DNA from: Patescibacteria group bacterium
GTDB lineage: Bacteria; Patescibacteriota; Patescibacteriia; UBA9570; JAHJKD01
Direction of reading: 5' to 3'
NCBI GenBank assembly: GCA_018822435.1
Contig: JAHJKD010000037.1
Span: 1-39,467 of the forward strand
DNA length: 39,467 bases
Of this stretch, positions 1-7,755 are shown in pieces. The number at the start of each line of letters is the position of its first letter. Positions within the stretch are counted from its first letter, which is position 1. The notes below the pieces were generated by a model. It saw only the letters and a program-made list of their open reading frames with translations, was not told the DNA's origin and made no database searches. The translations under genes were made by a program, and so were the position numbers.

Positions 1-57
1 AAATCTTAGGATAATTATTTCTAAGATATTCTATTAAAGCAATCCTATCAAGCCAAA

Positions 58-243
58 TCATTTCAATTCACCCAACTCCTCTAACAATTCATACATTGAA
101 GGAATAGTATCTTCAAATGTATATATTTTATCAAATTTTTCTTGCAATTTATTAGCAACTTCTTTAACTCGTGCCTTCGTTTTAACACAATGAGGGCAAA
201 CACTCTCAAATAATACTGTTTCACCGCAAAAATCGCAAATCAT
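58..243 (-). CDS. Small zinc-ribbon protein, function unknown
   Basis: A 61-residue protein starting at the ATG at 243. It has two CxxC pairs (CDFC and CPHC) spaced like a zinc ribbon, then a charged helical tail ending in an acidic Leu/Glu-rich stretch. The frame stays open upstream to an ATG at 321, but that longer version would cover the end of the 54-residue gene at 269-433. The ATG at 243 has a purine-rich AAGGGAG about 11 bases upstream, so I prefer it. It is the last gene of a three-gene minus-strand cluster. Metal binding is inferred from the cysteine spacing. No function is recognised, and a phage or accessory origin is only a guess from the company it keeps. Confidence 0.6.
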   Translation of the reverse strand: MICDFCGETVLFESVCPHCVKTKARVKEVANKLQEKFDKIYTFEDTIPSMYELLEELGELK

Positions 244-268
244 TTTAAACCCAACTCCCTTAATATGT

Positions 269-433
269 TTAGCTTCCACCAACAATAATCTCTCTGTATG
301 AACCAGTATATTTCTTACCATTTAATTCATACTCTTTACACTTTGCTTTCCAAAGCCTTTCTTTAACTAATCTTCCAAGCTCTTCATCAGAAGGCATACT
401 TAATAAATTTATACAAATATCATAATCAGTCAT
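269..433 (-). CDS. 54-residue hypothetical protein, translationally coupled
   Basis: A short open frame starting MTDYDICINLL and ending IIVGGS before a TAA at 269. Its ATG lies inside the last codons of the upstream gene (426-728), an overlap of 8 bases, and GGAG sits six to seven bases before the ATG. This arrangement suggests translational coupling. The protein is charged and rich in Lys and Glu, with no membrane segment and no motif I recognise. It is followed 25 bases later by the zinc-ribbon gene. The overlap and ribosome binding site support it as a real gene despite its size. Confidence 0.55.
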   Translation of the reverse strand: MTDYDICINLLSMPSDEELGRLVKERLWKAKCKEYELNGKKYTGSYREIIVGGS

Positions 434-728
434 TGTCTTTCTCCAATTGTTTCCTTATGGATTTTCTCCATTTTTGAGTCATTAAATCGCAGAAGTCAAA
501 AATACCTCTTCCACAACTCGAACTCCATTTAGTTTTAGTATCTGGTTCGAAAACATATTGCCTCCAACCACCATCAAATTTAATAGTTCCAAGATATTCA
601 GCCAAACCCTTAGTATGATTTTTTCTTACAGCAAATAATCTTGTTTTCTTTCCCCATGAATGACATTCGTTAATATAAACATGAGTTGTTTTTGATTTGT
701 ATATTGTTACATTTTTTATAAAAGCCAT
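426..728 (-). CDS. Conserved hypothetical protein of phage-like type
   Basis: A 100-residue basic soluble protein. The middle reads LGTIKFDGGWRQYVFEP, followed by a cysteine and an FDFCDLM segment. This resembles small hypothetical proteins common in phages and accessory regions, in which an L-G-x-I-x-W/F-x-x-x-W-R-Q-Y core is followed by a conserved aspartate-phenylalanine helix. That resemblance is from memory and gives no function. GGGAG seven bases before the ATG is a good ribosome binding site, unlike most core genes in the window. It heads the three-gene cluster running to position 58. Confidence 0.7.
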   Translation of the reverse strand: MAFIKNVTIYKSKTTHVYINECHSWGKKTRLFAVRKNHTKGLAEYLGTIKFDGGWRQYVFEPDTKTKWSSSCGRGIFDFCDLMTQKWRKSIRKQLEKDND

Positions 729-759
729 TTATTTCTCCCATTATTAATAATATTTTAAT

Positions 760-1560
760 TTACTGAAACGGGAACTGGGCCACCATGTAACCGGTCCCAA
801 ACGGGGCTTCATAAGAATCTATCTTGGACTCATAATGAGAGCCTTCAAGGGCGCCGATTAGGATCAGCATGGGACGGTAACCGCATTCATGAGCTTTTTC
901 AACTATTTCCGGATTTAGTTTGACAATATCGGACAGAGATTTATTTTTAATGGCTTTTTTAACAGTTTCATCAAAGGTCTTGCCTTGCGGAGTCATGCCG
1001 TGTTCTGATTCTTCAGAAAGAGAATGGGACAGATCACCAGAAGCGATAATAGCGATACGCTTGTTTGATTCCAGGGCGACATTGCGGAGAAGCTGGCCGA
1101 ATTCCAGATGTTTTTCCGGAGAAAGCTGGGAAACGCTAATGGGGACAATTTTTACATTAGGAATATGTTGTGTTAAATAGAAGAGGGGAATACAGACGCC
1201 ATGATCGACTTTTGGTTCGGTAATAATATTTACGGGTACGTCTACATCGCCATAATCAGCCGCTTCTTTAATTTGGGAAACTAATTGCATATCGCAATTA
1301 ATTTCACATTTAGTTTGTTGGTCACCGAATTCTTCAAATTTACTTTCAAAATGAGTCGCCAGATTCAAGGAAAATGATTCCGGTGAAATAGGAGAGTGAG
1401 GAGATATTACAAATAAAGTATCTGGCTGTAAAACATATAAATCACCTTCCATTTCCTCCATGGATTCTCTGGTTTTTTGTAATTTTTCTGCTTTTTCTTT
1501 CCCTATTTCCGGGATCAGGAAAGGGGGATGAGGCACTATGCCGACAAATACTAAAGACAT
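760..1560 (-). CDS. LigB-type class III extradiol dioxygenase-like protein
   Basis: A 266-residue soluble protein. It begins with the PHPP motif at His11 and has ISPHSP (His55), a VDHG motif (His120) and GDLSH (His179), the histidines expected for the iron or metal site of the class III extradiol dioxygenase subunit B fold. In many bacteria, including CPR, this domain precedes or accompanies an AMMECR1 domain in the AmmeMemoRadiSam set. Here the protein ends soon after the LigB domain, and no AMMECR1 or MEMO-linked radical SAM gene lies nearby, so the substrate is unknown. It follows the lysozyme-like gene by 18 bases and is probably co-transcribed with it. No Shine-Dalgarno site is seen. Confidence 0.8.
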   Translation of the reverse strand: MSLVFVGIVPHPPFLIPEIGKEKAEKLQKTRESMEEMEGDLYVLQPDTLFVISPHSPISPESFSLNLATHFESKFEEFGDQQTKCEINCDMQLVSQIKEAADYGDVDVPVNIITEPKVDHGVCIPLFYLTQHIPNVKIVPISVSQLSPEKHLEFGQLLRNVALESNKRIAIIASGDLSHSLSEESEHGMTPQGKTFDETVKKAIKNKSLSDIVKLNPEIVEKAHECGYRPMLILIGALEGSHYESKIDSYEAPFGTGYMVAQFPFQ

Positions 1561-1578
1561 ATTTTTATTTTATTGGTT

Positions 1579-3132
1579 TTAATTCGAATTAATTATTTCT
1601 CCAACATCTGGAATAGCAGAGCTTCTGGTTTCCGGAATATCAAGTTTTTCGACACGTTTAATATGCGATAAATTTCTGGTTGAGCTCATGTCCACGCCGG
1701 TTTTTTCTTTTTTTACCATTTTGCCTTTCTTGTGCATTTTCAAAGTGTTAAGGTCGGTCCAGACGATATTTTCAAATTTATAGCCGAGGTCATTAAAAAC
1801 TGTTGCGTTCTTAAAGGGGCGTCTTTTCCCGCCGTCTATTAGAAAGACAGAAGCTCGGGAGGCGGTGGCGATCAAAGTACCGTTCTTGAATTTCAGAGGC
1901 GCGCCGCGCTTGAAGGATTTGACAAAGGCCTTGTCTTTAGGGACTAGATTGATGTATTGGAAATTGTTTTCCAGGATATCGCGGGAAAAGATCGGATGCC
2001 GCTTGCCTTTTTTGTCTAAGTAAACCACGGCTCCTGTTTCTTTTACCTGAAATAAGGCGCCGACCGGGTAAGTGTCTTGCTCAGTGATCAATTCTCCGTC
2101 TGGAATGCCATTAAGGTCATCCCAGGATAGAGGGAGAAGCTCTTCCGGATTATAACCAAGATTGCGGAAAGCTTCCGCTGATGTAATGCCTCGTTTTTTC
2201 CCATTAACATAAAGATATATCGAGCCGGCCGGAGATTGGATTAAGGTGTAGTTGGGAAAATCAATGCGGCGGCCCGTATCGTATTTATCAAGAACCCAGC
2301 CCATGACAGGAATAATAGTATTAGGATTATAACTAGAAACCAGAGCAGCATAAGATGTGAAGGGCAATTTTTTGCCGTTTTTTATCAGGTAAACCGTGCC
2401 AGAATCCATATCTTGGAGCAAGGAGCCGTTCGGATATTTGGTCTGCACATAAGGGAACCAGTCCTGCCAGATATCCCAGAACAGGGAATTACCGCCATGA
2501 TTGGAAGCACCGCCGTAATAACCGATCCAGGGGGTATAAGTATAGAGGCAGGCGGTTGCTTTATTTTTCGGCGTGACCGTGACTCCGTCCAGGGCTTGTT
2601 TGGGAATATTCACGCCCCAGCCGGCAATGGTATAGCCGCGAGTATCCAGATCATATAAATATCCGTTCCGGAATTGACTGGCCGCTGAATGGATTTGCTT
2701 GGCAAAACCTTTGTATTTGATCACATTAGGATGATCTTTGGAGCAGGTGTCACAGACGCCGTAGCCCATGGCCCAATCCAGATAGTAGCCTGAAGTCGAA
2801 GTCACAAGAGACGACTCCTTTTGCATATGGGCTAAGATGAATTTTGGACTAATTTTATATTTCCTGGCAGCGTTATAAATAATTTTAGCGGCAGGCTTGT
2901 ACTCTCCGTCAAGTCCTTGCACTTCATGATGGGCCAGATAACCGCCTTTTGCTTCTAAAAATTTCTTAATAGTTTTTTTAGACATGGACTTAGAGGCAGT
3001 CATGTCGATATCAGAAATTATGAGATCTTTATTAAAAGAAGCAGCCTGTGTTTTTTGCGGTAAAGCCACGGCAAAAAGGCTTCCAAAAGCAAAAAATCCC
3101 AAAATTAAAAATGGTGTAAATTTATATTTCAT
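1579..3132 (-). CDS. Secreted lysozyme-like protein with surface repeats
   Basis: 517 residues. Residues 1-30 form a signal peptide ending near TQAAS. Residues about 50-230 look like a lysozyme/transglycosylase fold: KKFLEAKGG, then HMQKESSLV with a candidate catalytic Glu106, and later a cysteine pair GVCDTC that could form a disulfide. Residues about 235-470 hold four diverged repeats of roughly 50-60 residues built as G-x-L/I followed by VYLI-x-x-GKK-R-P/G and a later LGY or SYNPN segment. Such repeats are common in secreted CPR proteins, probably for wall or surface attachment. The gene starts at a promoter that overlaps the divergent thpR promoter. Murein cleavage is inferred and not proved by the motif alone. 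Confidence 0.78.
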   Translation of the reverse strand: MKYKFTPFLILGFFAFGSLFAVALPQKTQAASFNKDLIISDIDMTASKSMSKKTIKKFLEAKGGYLAHHEVQGLDGEYKPAAKIIYNAARKYKISPKFILAHMQKESSLVTSTSGYYLDWAMGYGVCDTCSKDHPNVIKYKGFAKQIHSAASQFRNGYLYDLDTRGYTIAGWGVNIPKQALDGVTVTPKNKATACLYTYTPWIGYYGGASNHGGNSLFWDIWQDWFPYVQTKYPNGSLLQDMDSGTVYLIKNGKKLPFTSYAALVSSYNPNTIIPVMGWVLDKYDTGRRIDFPNYTLIQSPAGSIYLYVNGKKRGITSAEAFRNLGYNPEELLPLSWDDLNGIPDGELITEQDTYPVGALFQVKETGAVVYLDKKGKRHPIFSRDILENNFQYINLVPKDKAFVKSFKRGAPLKFKNGTLIATASRASVFLIDGGKRRPFKNATVFNDLGYKFENIVWTDLNTLKMHKKGKMVKKEKTGVDMSSTRNLSHIKRVEKLDIPETRSSAIPDVGEIINSN

Positions 3133-3140
3133 GCGATGCC

Positions 3141-3169
3141 ATTATACCTATTATTATGATATAATGCAA
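3141..3169 (-). promoter_or_regulatory. Promoter of the lysozyme-like gene (leaderless)
   Basis: Reading the minus strand, TTGCAT (3164-3169), a 17-base spacer and a perfect TATAAT (3141-3146). The ATG at 3132 begins only 8 bases after the -10 box, so the transcript should start at or next to the start codon. The site overlaps the divergent thpR -10 box. Confidence 0.7.
3157..3165 (+). promoter_or_regulatory. Extended -10 promoter of thpR (leaderless)
   Basis: TGATATAAT is an extended -10 box (TGN plus TATAAT). The thpR ATG at 3172 is 6 bases downstream, so the message is probably leaderless. No convincing -35 box is seen, as is usual for extended -10 promoters. It lies inside the spacer of the opposing promoter. 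Confidence 0.6.
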
Positions 3170-3171
3170 CC

Positions 3172-3663
3172 ATGAAACGATTATTTGCCGCTATTAATTT
3201 TCCCCCTGAAATTAAGGAACAATTGTCTGCTTATTTAATTGATTTAGATTGGCCAAACAGGGGAGTGTCGCTCATAAAGCCGGAAAATTTTCATGTCACA
3301 CTTCGTTTTTGGGGTGAAGACCATCCAGATAATATTGATTTTGGGGAATATCGTCCATTTAATATAAAATTAACTAACATTGGCTTATTTCCTGATGAAA
3401 ATAATCCAAAATTTATTGTTATAAATATTGAGGACAATCAAATATTAAAAGACATTGCAAAAAATTTAGGGGCGGAAAAAAAATTAAAGCCTCATATTAC
3501 ACTTGCCCGTATTAGAAAAAAGATTGACGAAAAGTATTTTACGCAGTTAAATAAGATAGATTTTAAGCCGGTTGATTTTGAGGTAAGTAAAATTGATTTA
3601 ATGAATTCAAAATCAGAAGAAGGCGGATCAGTTTATAATATTGAAAAAGAATTTAAATTATGA
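3172..3663 (+). CDS. thpR: RNA 2',3'-cyclic phosphodiesterase (2H family)
   Basis: A 163-residue 2H phosphoesterase, the family once called 2'-5' RNA ligase. The N terminus KRLFAAINFP is typical. The two catalytic His-x-Thr motifs are HVT at 41-43 and HIT at 108-110, spaced as the family requires. It opens 2',3'-cyclic phosphates on RNA ends in the cytoplasm. At 163 residues it is slightly short for the family, but both lobes are complete. Its stop overlaps the next start as ATGA, so it is coupled to the glycosyltransferase gene. The biological reason for pairing with a glycosyltransferase is not evident. Confidence 0.9.
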   Translation: MKRLFAAINFPPEIKEQLSAYLIDLDWPNRGVSLIKPENFHVTLRFWGEDHPDNIDFGEYRPFNIKLTNIGLFPDENNPKFIVINIEDNQILKDIAKNLGAEKKLKPHITLARIRKKIDEKYFTQLNKIDFKPVDFEVSKIDLMNSKSEEGGSVYNIEKEFKL

Positions 3664-4367
3664 AAGATGTAAAAATATTAAATGTAAAAGTAGATAACGT
3701 CAGTTTTGATGAAGCGGTAAAAAAAGCCGAGGCTTTTTTAGATTCAGGCAAACAGAATTACATAATTACTCCGAATCCGGAAATAATATCTTATGCAAAA
3801 AAAGACGATCATTATCGTCAGATATTAAATTTAGCAGATTTATCCATACCTGATGGATTTGGCCTGCAAATAGCTTCGCTTTTTCAAGTTAAGCATAGAG
3901 TGACAGGAATTGACCTAATGACAGAATTATTAACAATCGCAGAAAATAAGGGCTTGAAAGTTTATGGAATAATTAAAAAAGGCGGATTTTCAACCAAAGA
4001 AGAAATTTATAACGCGTTATTGAAAAAATATCCCAATTTAAAAGTAGAGCTGAGATATTCAGGAGAAGGGGAGGTAGAAGAAATGATTGCCAGGTATGAG
4101 CCGAAAATGATTTTTGTGGGCTTAGGCTTTCCTGATCAGGAAAAATGGATAGCGCATCATCTAAGGAAATTTGGTTTTGTGGAAATTTTTATGGGGGTGG
4201 GAGGTTCGTTTGATTTTCTGGCCGGTAAAACAAAACGCGCACCCAAGTGGATGCGCGAGTCTGGTTTGGAATGGTTATGGCGCTTAGTGCGTCACCCGGA
4301 CCGGATCGGCCGGATATTCAATGCTGTTGTAATATTTCCGCTTAAAGTTTTTTTATCCAAAAAGTAA
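3660..4367 (+). CDS. WecG/TagA/CpsF family glycosyltransferase
   Basis: 235 residues, the normal length for this family, which transfers an N-acetylmannosamine or related sugar to a lipid-linked acceptor in cell-surface polymer synthesis. Family marks are ITPNPEIISYA near residue 37, SIPDGFG with the conserved aspartate near 62, GLGFPDQEKWI near 160, GVGGSFDFLAGK near 180, and APKWMRESGLEWLWRL near 195. The carboxy end is basic and hydrophobic, fitting membrane-surface association. It overlaps thpR by 4 bases and runs 15 bases into the convergent TMEM43 gene, with no terminator between them. The sugar and acceptor cannot be told from sequence. Confidence 0.9.
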   Translation: MKDVKILNVKVDNVSFDEAVKKAEAFLDSGKQNYIITPNPEIISYAKKDDHYRQILNLADLSIPDGFGLQIASLFQVKHRVTGIDLMTELLTIAENKGLKVYGIIKKGGFSTKEEIYNALLKKYPNLKVELRYSGEGEVEEMIARYEPKMIFVGLGFPDQEKWIAHHLRKFGFVEIFMGVGGSFDFLAGKTKRAPKWMRESGLEWLWRLVRHPDRIGRIFNAVVIFPLKVFLSKK

Positions 4368-5840
4368 GTTTGATATGGAATTTTTGACATTTGCGGGAAG
4401 TTCGCTATAATCGGCCAGGCCGATTTCTTTTTTTATGTCATTTAACTTGTCCACCTGCCATTTAATAACGCCTTTATCTTTGGAAAAATCAAAGCTGTCT
4501 GGTAAAACAAGGTTGTCATCCACCATGTTTAGATATTTTTGTTCAAGACCATCAATGTTGTGATAGATAAAGCTTTCGTCGTCTTTTTTCTTAAATAGTT
4601 CATAGCAATATTCCTTAGAAATAGGTTCGTTGTCATCAATAGTCTCTTCAGGTTTATCAATATCAATACGGATGTCGTCATCGCCCATATAAACTGATAA
4701 GGATTGATATTTTCCTTTTTTAACTTTAATGCCTTTCTTAATGATGTCGTATTTAACCATATATCTGATACCCATAATGAAGACCGCAATGACTATGAAT
4801 CCGATAACCAGCAAGGCAATGTAATACTCAAGCCATCTGGTTAGTAAGATTGGTATGATTACAAAAATAGCTGATAAAATTGCGCTGCCGCCATATGTAG
4901 CCCACCTAAGGACATCGGGTTTGATCCTTTTACTGACGATCTGGGCCATGGGGTTCAGGAATAGATACACACCGATCCAGATGAGAATGAATGAGAGGAT
5001 GCGGAATGTCCAGACATAAGCCAGGTTTTCAGTTTTCATGGTGCGCAGGGCTTCCTGGCGCGTGCCGTTATAGACGCGAAACAGCTGGTTATAGGTCTCA
5101 ACGGTATCGTCTTCATAGGAAACAATATGGTCGTAATTTAATTTACCAAAGACTGTAACCATTTTACCTTCTTCAATGCCCTGATAGTTCAATCTCATGT
5201 CACCAATTTCGGGATTATTAACAGATTGCTGGCCCTGATAAATATACCCATCTTTCAGGGCCATATTTTTTCCCAGAATGGCATTATCCTCATTCAGCGG
5301 GTAGTCTTCTAAAGACGGCATCCAGGCATGCTCCACATCGATAGTGTAAACGCCGACATGGGCGTCTTTGGCGTATTTGATATAATTGTCAATCGATTTT
5401 TTAGGGTTTTCCGGGATATCTGGCGGAAATTCCTGCCAGGAGGTTTCGCCATTGCTGTCATAGCTGTACATTTCCGCGGTCCGCTGCAAGACGATGAAAT
5501 CGTCCGGCCGGAGGTATTCACCGCCGAATTTTTTTTCTGATTCCATGGTTCCGGAAACTGAGACAAGCTTGCCTTCGTACCAAATAATAGTATTTATTTC
5601 ATCAGCTGGTATTTCATGGGCAGTTTCAGCGACGTTTTCTGTTCCGGCAGTATTAGAACGATAGTTTAATCGGCTTTCTGAAGAATAGAGCATGGTGAAA
5701 GCTCCGATAAACAACAAGACTGAAATCATAAGCATACCCGGGGAAACCGTGCATTTCTTGCCTTCAAATTTTCTTTCTAGATCATCGCAAGTCTTTTCCA
5801 TGCCCTCACGATCAATCTTTTCTGTAATTTTCTTATCCAT
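4353..5840 (-). CDS. TMEM43 family membrane protein
   Basis: 495 residues. One membrane segment lies at about 35-53 and a cluster of three at about 277-360. A large loop between them holds the family pattern: RTAEMYSYD near 128, an aromatic-rich stretch with AWMPS, then IGDMRLNYQGIEEGKMVTVFGKL near 200-230. This matches TMEM43 (DUF1625), relatives of eukaryotic LUMA, found in scattered bacteria with unknown function. About 130 cytoplasmic residues after the last membrane segment are charged and not part of the usual family core. It has its own extended -10 promoter and also lies last in the long minus-strand run. Its 3' end overlaps the convergent glycosyltransferase gene. Confidence 0.78.
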   Translation of the reverse strand: MDKKITEKIDREGMEKTCDDLERKFEGKKCTVSPGMLMISVLLFIGAFTMLYSSESRLNYRSNTAGTENVAETAHEIPADEINTIIWYEGKLVSVSGTMESEKKFGGEYLRPDDFIVLQRTAEMYSYDSNGETSWQEFPPDIPENPKKSIDNYIKYAKDAHVGVYTIDVEHAWMPSLEDYPLNEDNAILGKNMALKDGYIYQGQQSVNNPEIGDMRLNYQGIEEGKMVTVFGKLNYDHIVSYEDDTVETYNQLFRVYNGTRQEALRTMKTENLAYVWTFRILSFILIWIGVYLFLNPMAQIVSKRIKPDVLRWATYGGSAILSAIFVIIPILLTRWLEYYIALLVIGFIVIAVFIMGIRYMVKYDIIKKGIKVKKGKYQSLSVYMGDDDIRIDIDKPEETIDDNEPISKEYCYELFKKKDDESFIYHNIDGLEQKYLNMVDDNLVLPDSFDFSKDKGVIKWQVDKLNDIKKEIGLADYSELPANVKNSISNLLFG

Positions 5841-5860
5841 TAGTGAAATTTACTATATTT

Positions 5861-5869
5861 ATTATAGCA
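5861..5869 (-). promoter_or_regulatory. Extended -10 promoter of TMEM43 gene
   Basis: On the minus strand TGCTATAAT, an extended -10 box, 20 bases before the ATG at 5840. It lies in the 61-base gap after the preceding gene. No clear -35 box is visible. Confidence 0.5.
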
Positions 5870-5901
5870 TATTATTGCATGGATTACCAGAATTGGAAGG
5901 T

Positions 5902-7026
5902 CTATTTTTTCTTAGGCTGTTTTTCCTTTTTTTTGCCGTTTTTATGGATAACGTCTTGGTATGAAGATTTAACTTTTTTATTAAATTTGATCCAGTTTAC
6001 TCTTTCCACAATATAACCAGCGATCAAGACAGCCAGAGAAATGCCGAACGTCCACCAGCCAAAGCATTTCATGAAGCCAAATGTATTGGCGGAAGTTACA
6101 CTAAGAATGCTGATAATAATATTATTCATGGCCGGAGTAAGGTTCAGGACCATTGACTGAATAACAACTGCAAAGGCATTGCCAACAGCATAAGCTGGGA
6201 TAAGTACCAAGATAGAAGCGATCAAGAAAGGAGTGGCCAGCCATTTGAGCATAGAGGCGATGTTGCGGTATTGGAGTAAAACAATTGCGGCGATGAATAA
6301 ACCGCAGAGCAGGGAAGCGATCCAGATATAAGTGACTAGGTTCGCCAAAAAGCCGCGCAAGGCAAAGAATATTTTTATATATTGCTCAACCTGGATAGAG
6401 AGGTCGTTTACCTGGACTTCAACTTGATCAACTTGGTCACTTATATTGGCGATTTCAGTCCGGACGGTGTCGAGAGTCGTGTTCATGCTAACGCAATCCA
6501 AATTAGGCCAAATTGCTTTTAATATATTATTAGGATCTTCGCATGTGGGGATGCTGGTTTCTATCAGGTTAAGGGAACGGCTGGCATTGGGCAGGATCTG
6601 CGAGCGGAATGTCTGGATGTAATTCAGGATTTCATCCGGATCGCCGGGCGTGTACAAATAAGCCATGCCCCGGTCAATACCAAGTTCGGTTTGTTGTTGC
6701 AGCCATTCCGGAGTGACAAATTTTTTCCATGCTAAAATCACGCCTTGCCGGACCAGATAGGAATAGATGTTATCATCCTCGCTTTTTACGGTCAGGATGA
6801 TGGAAGGCACGCCGTCGTCAATAATGCGTTCGTAGGCGTTCGCTTCAACCAGGTTTTGTTTATGGAAATCGGCATTAAAAATAGTCGCTTTTAAGGTGGA
6901 TAGGTCCACTAATGCAATAAAAGAAGGGACCAGAAGAATGACGAAAATAATTGAGAGAACTTTTTTTAGATTTTTATTTTTTTCCTGAATTTGTTTGGTT
7001 TTGGCGCTTTTTTTATTTTTAGCCAT
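5902..7026 (-). CDS. Multi-pass membrane protein, function unknown
   Basis: 374 residues with very basic Lys-rich tails at both ends, which should face the cytoplasm. A first membrane segment at about 23-45 is followed by an extracytoplasmic region of about 170 residues holding a WLQQQTELGIDRGMAYLYTPGD stretch of mixed helix, two cysteines and a coiled-coil-like Val/Gln/Asp heptad run at about 175-215. Three more membrane segments follow at about 222-250, 262-290 and 322-342. I do not recognise the family. A GAGGAGG lies 19 bases before the ATG, too far for an ideal ribosome binding site. It sits between two other membrane-protein genes. Confidence 0.75.
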   Translation of the reverse strand: MAKNKKSAKTKQIQEKNKNLKKVLSIIFVILLVPSFIALVDLSTLKATIFNADFHKQNLVEANAYERIIDDGVPSIILTVKSEDDNIYSYLVRQGVILAWKKFVTPEWLQQQTELGIDRGMAYLYTPGDPDEILNYIQTFRSQILPNASRSLNLIETSIPTCEDPNNILKAIWPNLDCVSMNTTLDTVRTEIANISDQVDQVEVQVNDLSIQVEQYIKIFFALRGFLANLVTYIWIASLLCGLFIAAIVLLQYRNIASMLKWLATPFLIASILVLIPAYAVGNAFAVVIQSMVLNLTPAMNNIIISILSVTSANTFGFMKCFGWWTFGISLAVLIAGYIVERVNWIKFNKKVKSSYQDVIHKNGKKKEKQPKKK

Positions 7027-7056
7027 ATATTTGATTTTAATTTTTCCTCCTCAGAA

Positions 7057-7065
7057 ATTATACCA
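7057..7065 (-). promoter_or_regulatory. Possible extended -10 promoter inside the membrane operon
   Basis: On the minus strand TGGTATAAT, immediately after the stop of the 96-residue gene and before the 374-residue gene. It could give an internal transcript. The -35 region is poor. Confidence 0.4.
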
Positions 7066-7069
7066 TTTT

Positions 7070-7360
7070 TTAATTTTTAAATCCAGGAAAGCGCCGGCGA
7101 TTGCCCCAGCCTCCGCCAGAATAGGCGATTATATCAATTAATACGCCCAAGCCAATCAGACCCCAAAATTGAAAGCCGGTCAGGCCATATGGGAAGATGG
7201 CAAGATACATAAGAGTTGTCCAGGGGAGAAGTAAGATGCCCATGAGAGGCCAAAAAATTGTGTTAAAGGTAAAACTAAACCGGGATGGATCAAACAGCCA
7301 CCATACGATGACCGCTGCCCTTGGTCCGATAAGGACCAGAATGAATAATAAGCAACACAT
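7070..7360 (-). CDS. Small two- or three-span membrane protein
   Basis: 96 residues, almost all hydrophobic. LVLIGPRAAVIVWWLFDPSRF at the start, then WPLMGILLLPWTTLMYLAIFPYG and a third segment ending in a Gly-rich, Arg-rich tail. This Pro-Arg...WWLFDP...LPWTTLMY pattern is a small conserved membrane family I know mostly from Actinobacteria and other bacteria, with no assigned function. Spacing to neighbours is 25 bases upstream and 43 downstream, so it is part of the long run. No ribosome binding site is seen. Confidence 0.72.
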   Translation of the reverse strand: MCCLLFILVLIGPRAAVIVWWLFDPSRFSFTFNTIFWPLMGILLLPWTTLMYLAIFPYGLTGFQFWGLIGLGVLIDIIAYSGGGWGNRRRFPGFKN

Positions 7361-7385
7361 AATTTTATTTTTAAATTTTTTTTAT

Positions 7386-7745
7386 TTAATCTTCTTTAAT
7401 CCAGTCCCAAGCTTGTTCAACATCTCCTTTGGAAAAGAATTTGGCTTTATCGCCATAGAATGGAGCGGCCCATTTTGCGATTTTTTCCTGCCATTTTTTA
7501 TCACCGACAATAGCTAATTTATAGATCTTGTCACCGTATTTGGCACCAAAACCAGCGTCCTTGCCCCAGGCAGTGACGACTTCCCAGATGAATTCGTCAA
7601 AATACATGAGCAGGCTCATGCTGTCATATTCTTCTAAAATAGCGTCAGCTTCGGAATCAATTACGTCGTAATCTTTACGCTTAATGACTCCGGAGACTTT
7701 AACGCCCAGAACGTTGCCAGAACTTTTTTCCAGTTTTGTAAACAT
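7386..7745 (-). CDS. SpoIIAA-like (STAS-type) protein
   Basis: 119 residues from the ATG at 7745. The pattern GNVLGVKVSGVIKRKDYDVI near the start, then AIVGDKKWQEKIAKWAAPF and AKFFSKGDVEQAWDWI at the end, matches the SpoIIAA-like family (PF11964), whose fold resembles STAS domains and CRAL-TRIO proteins. These proteins are cytoplasmic and may bind lipids or act as small regulators. The frame is open to an ATG at 7790, but that would run into the ATPase gene and add residues the family lacks. It begins 10 bases after the ATPase stop, so the two are co-transcribed. Confidence 0.82.
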   Translation of the reverse strand: MFTKLEKSSGNVLGVKVSGVIKRKDYDVIDSEADAILEEYDSMSLLMYFDEFIWEVVTAWGKDAGFGAKYGDKIYKLAIVGDKKWQEKIAKWAAPFYGDKAKFFSKGDVEQAWDWIKED

Positions 7746-7755
7746 AGCAATATAT

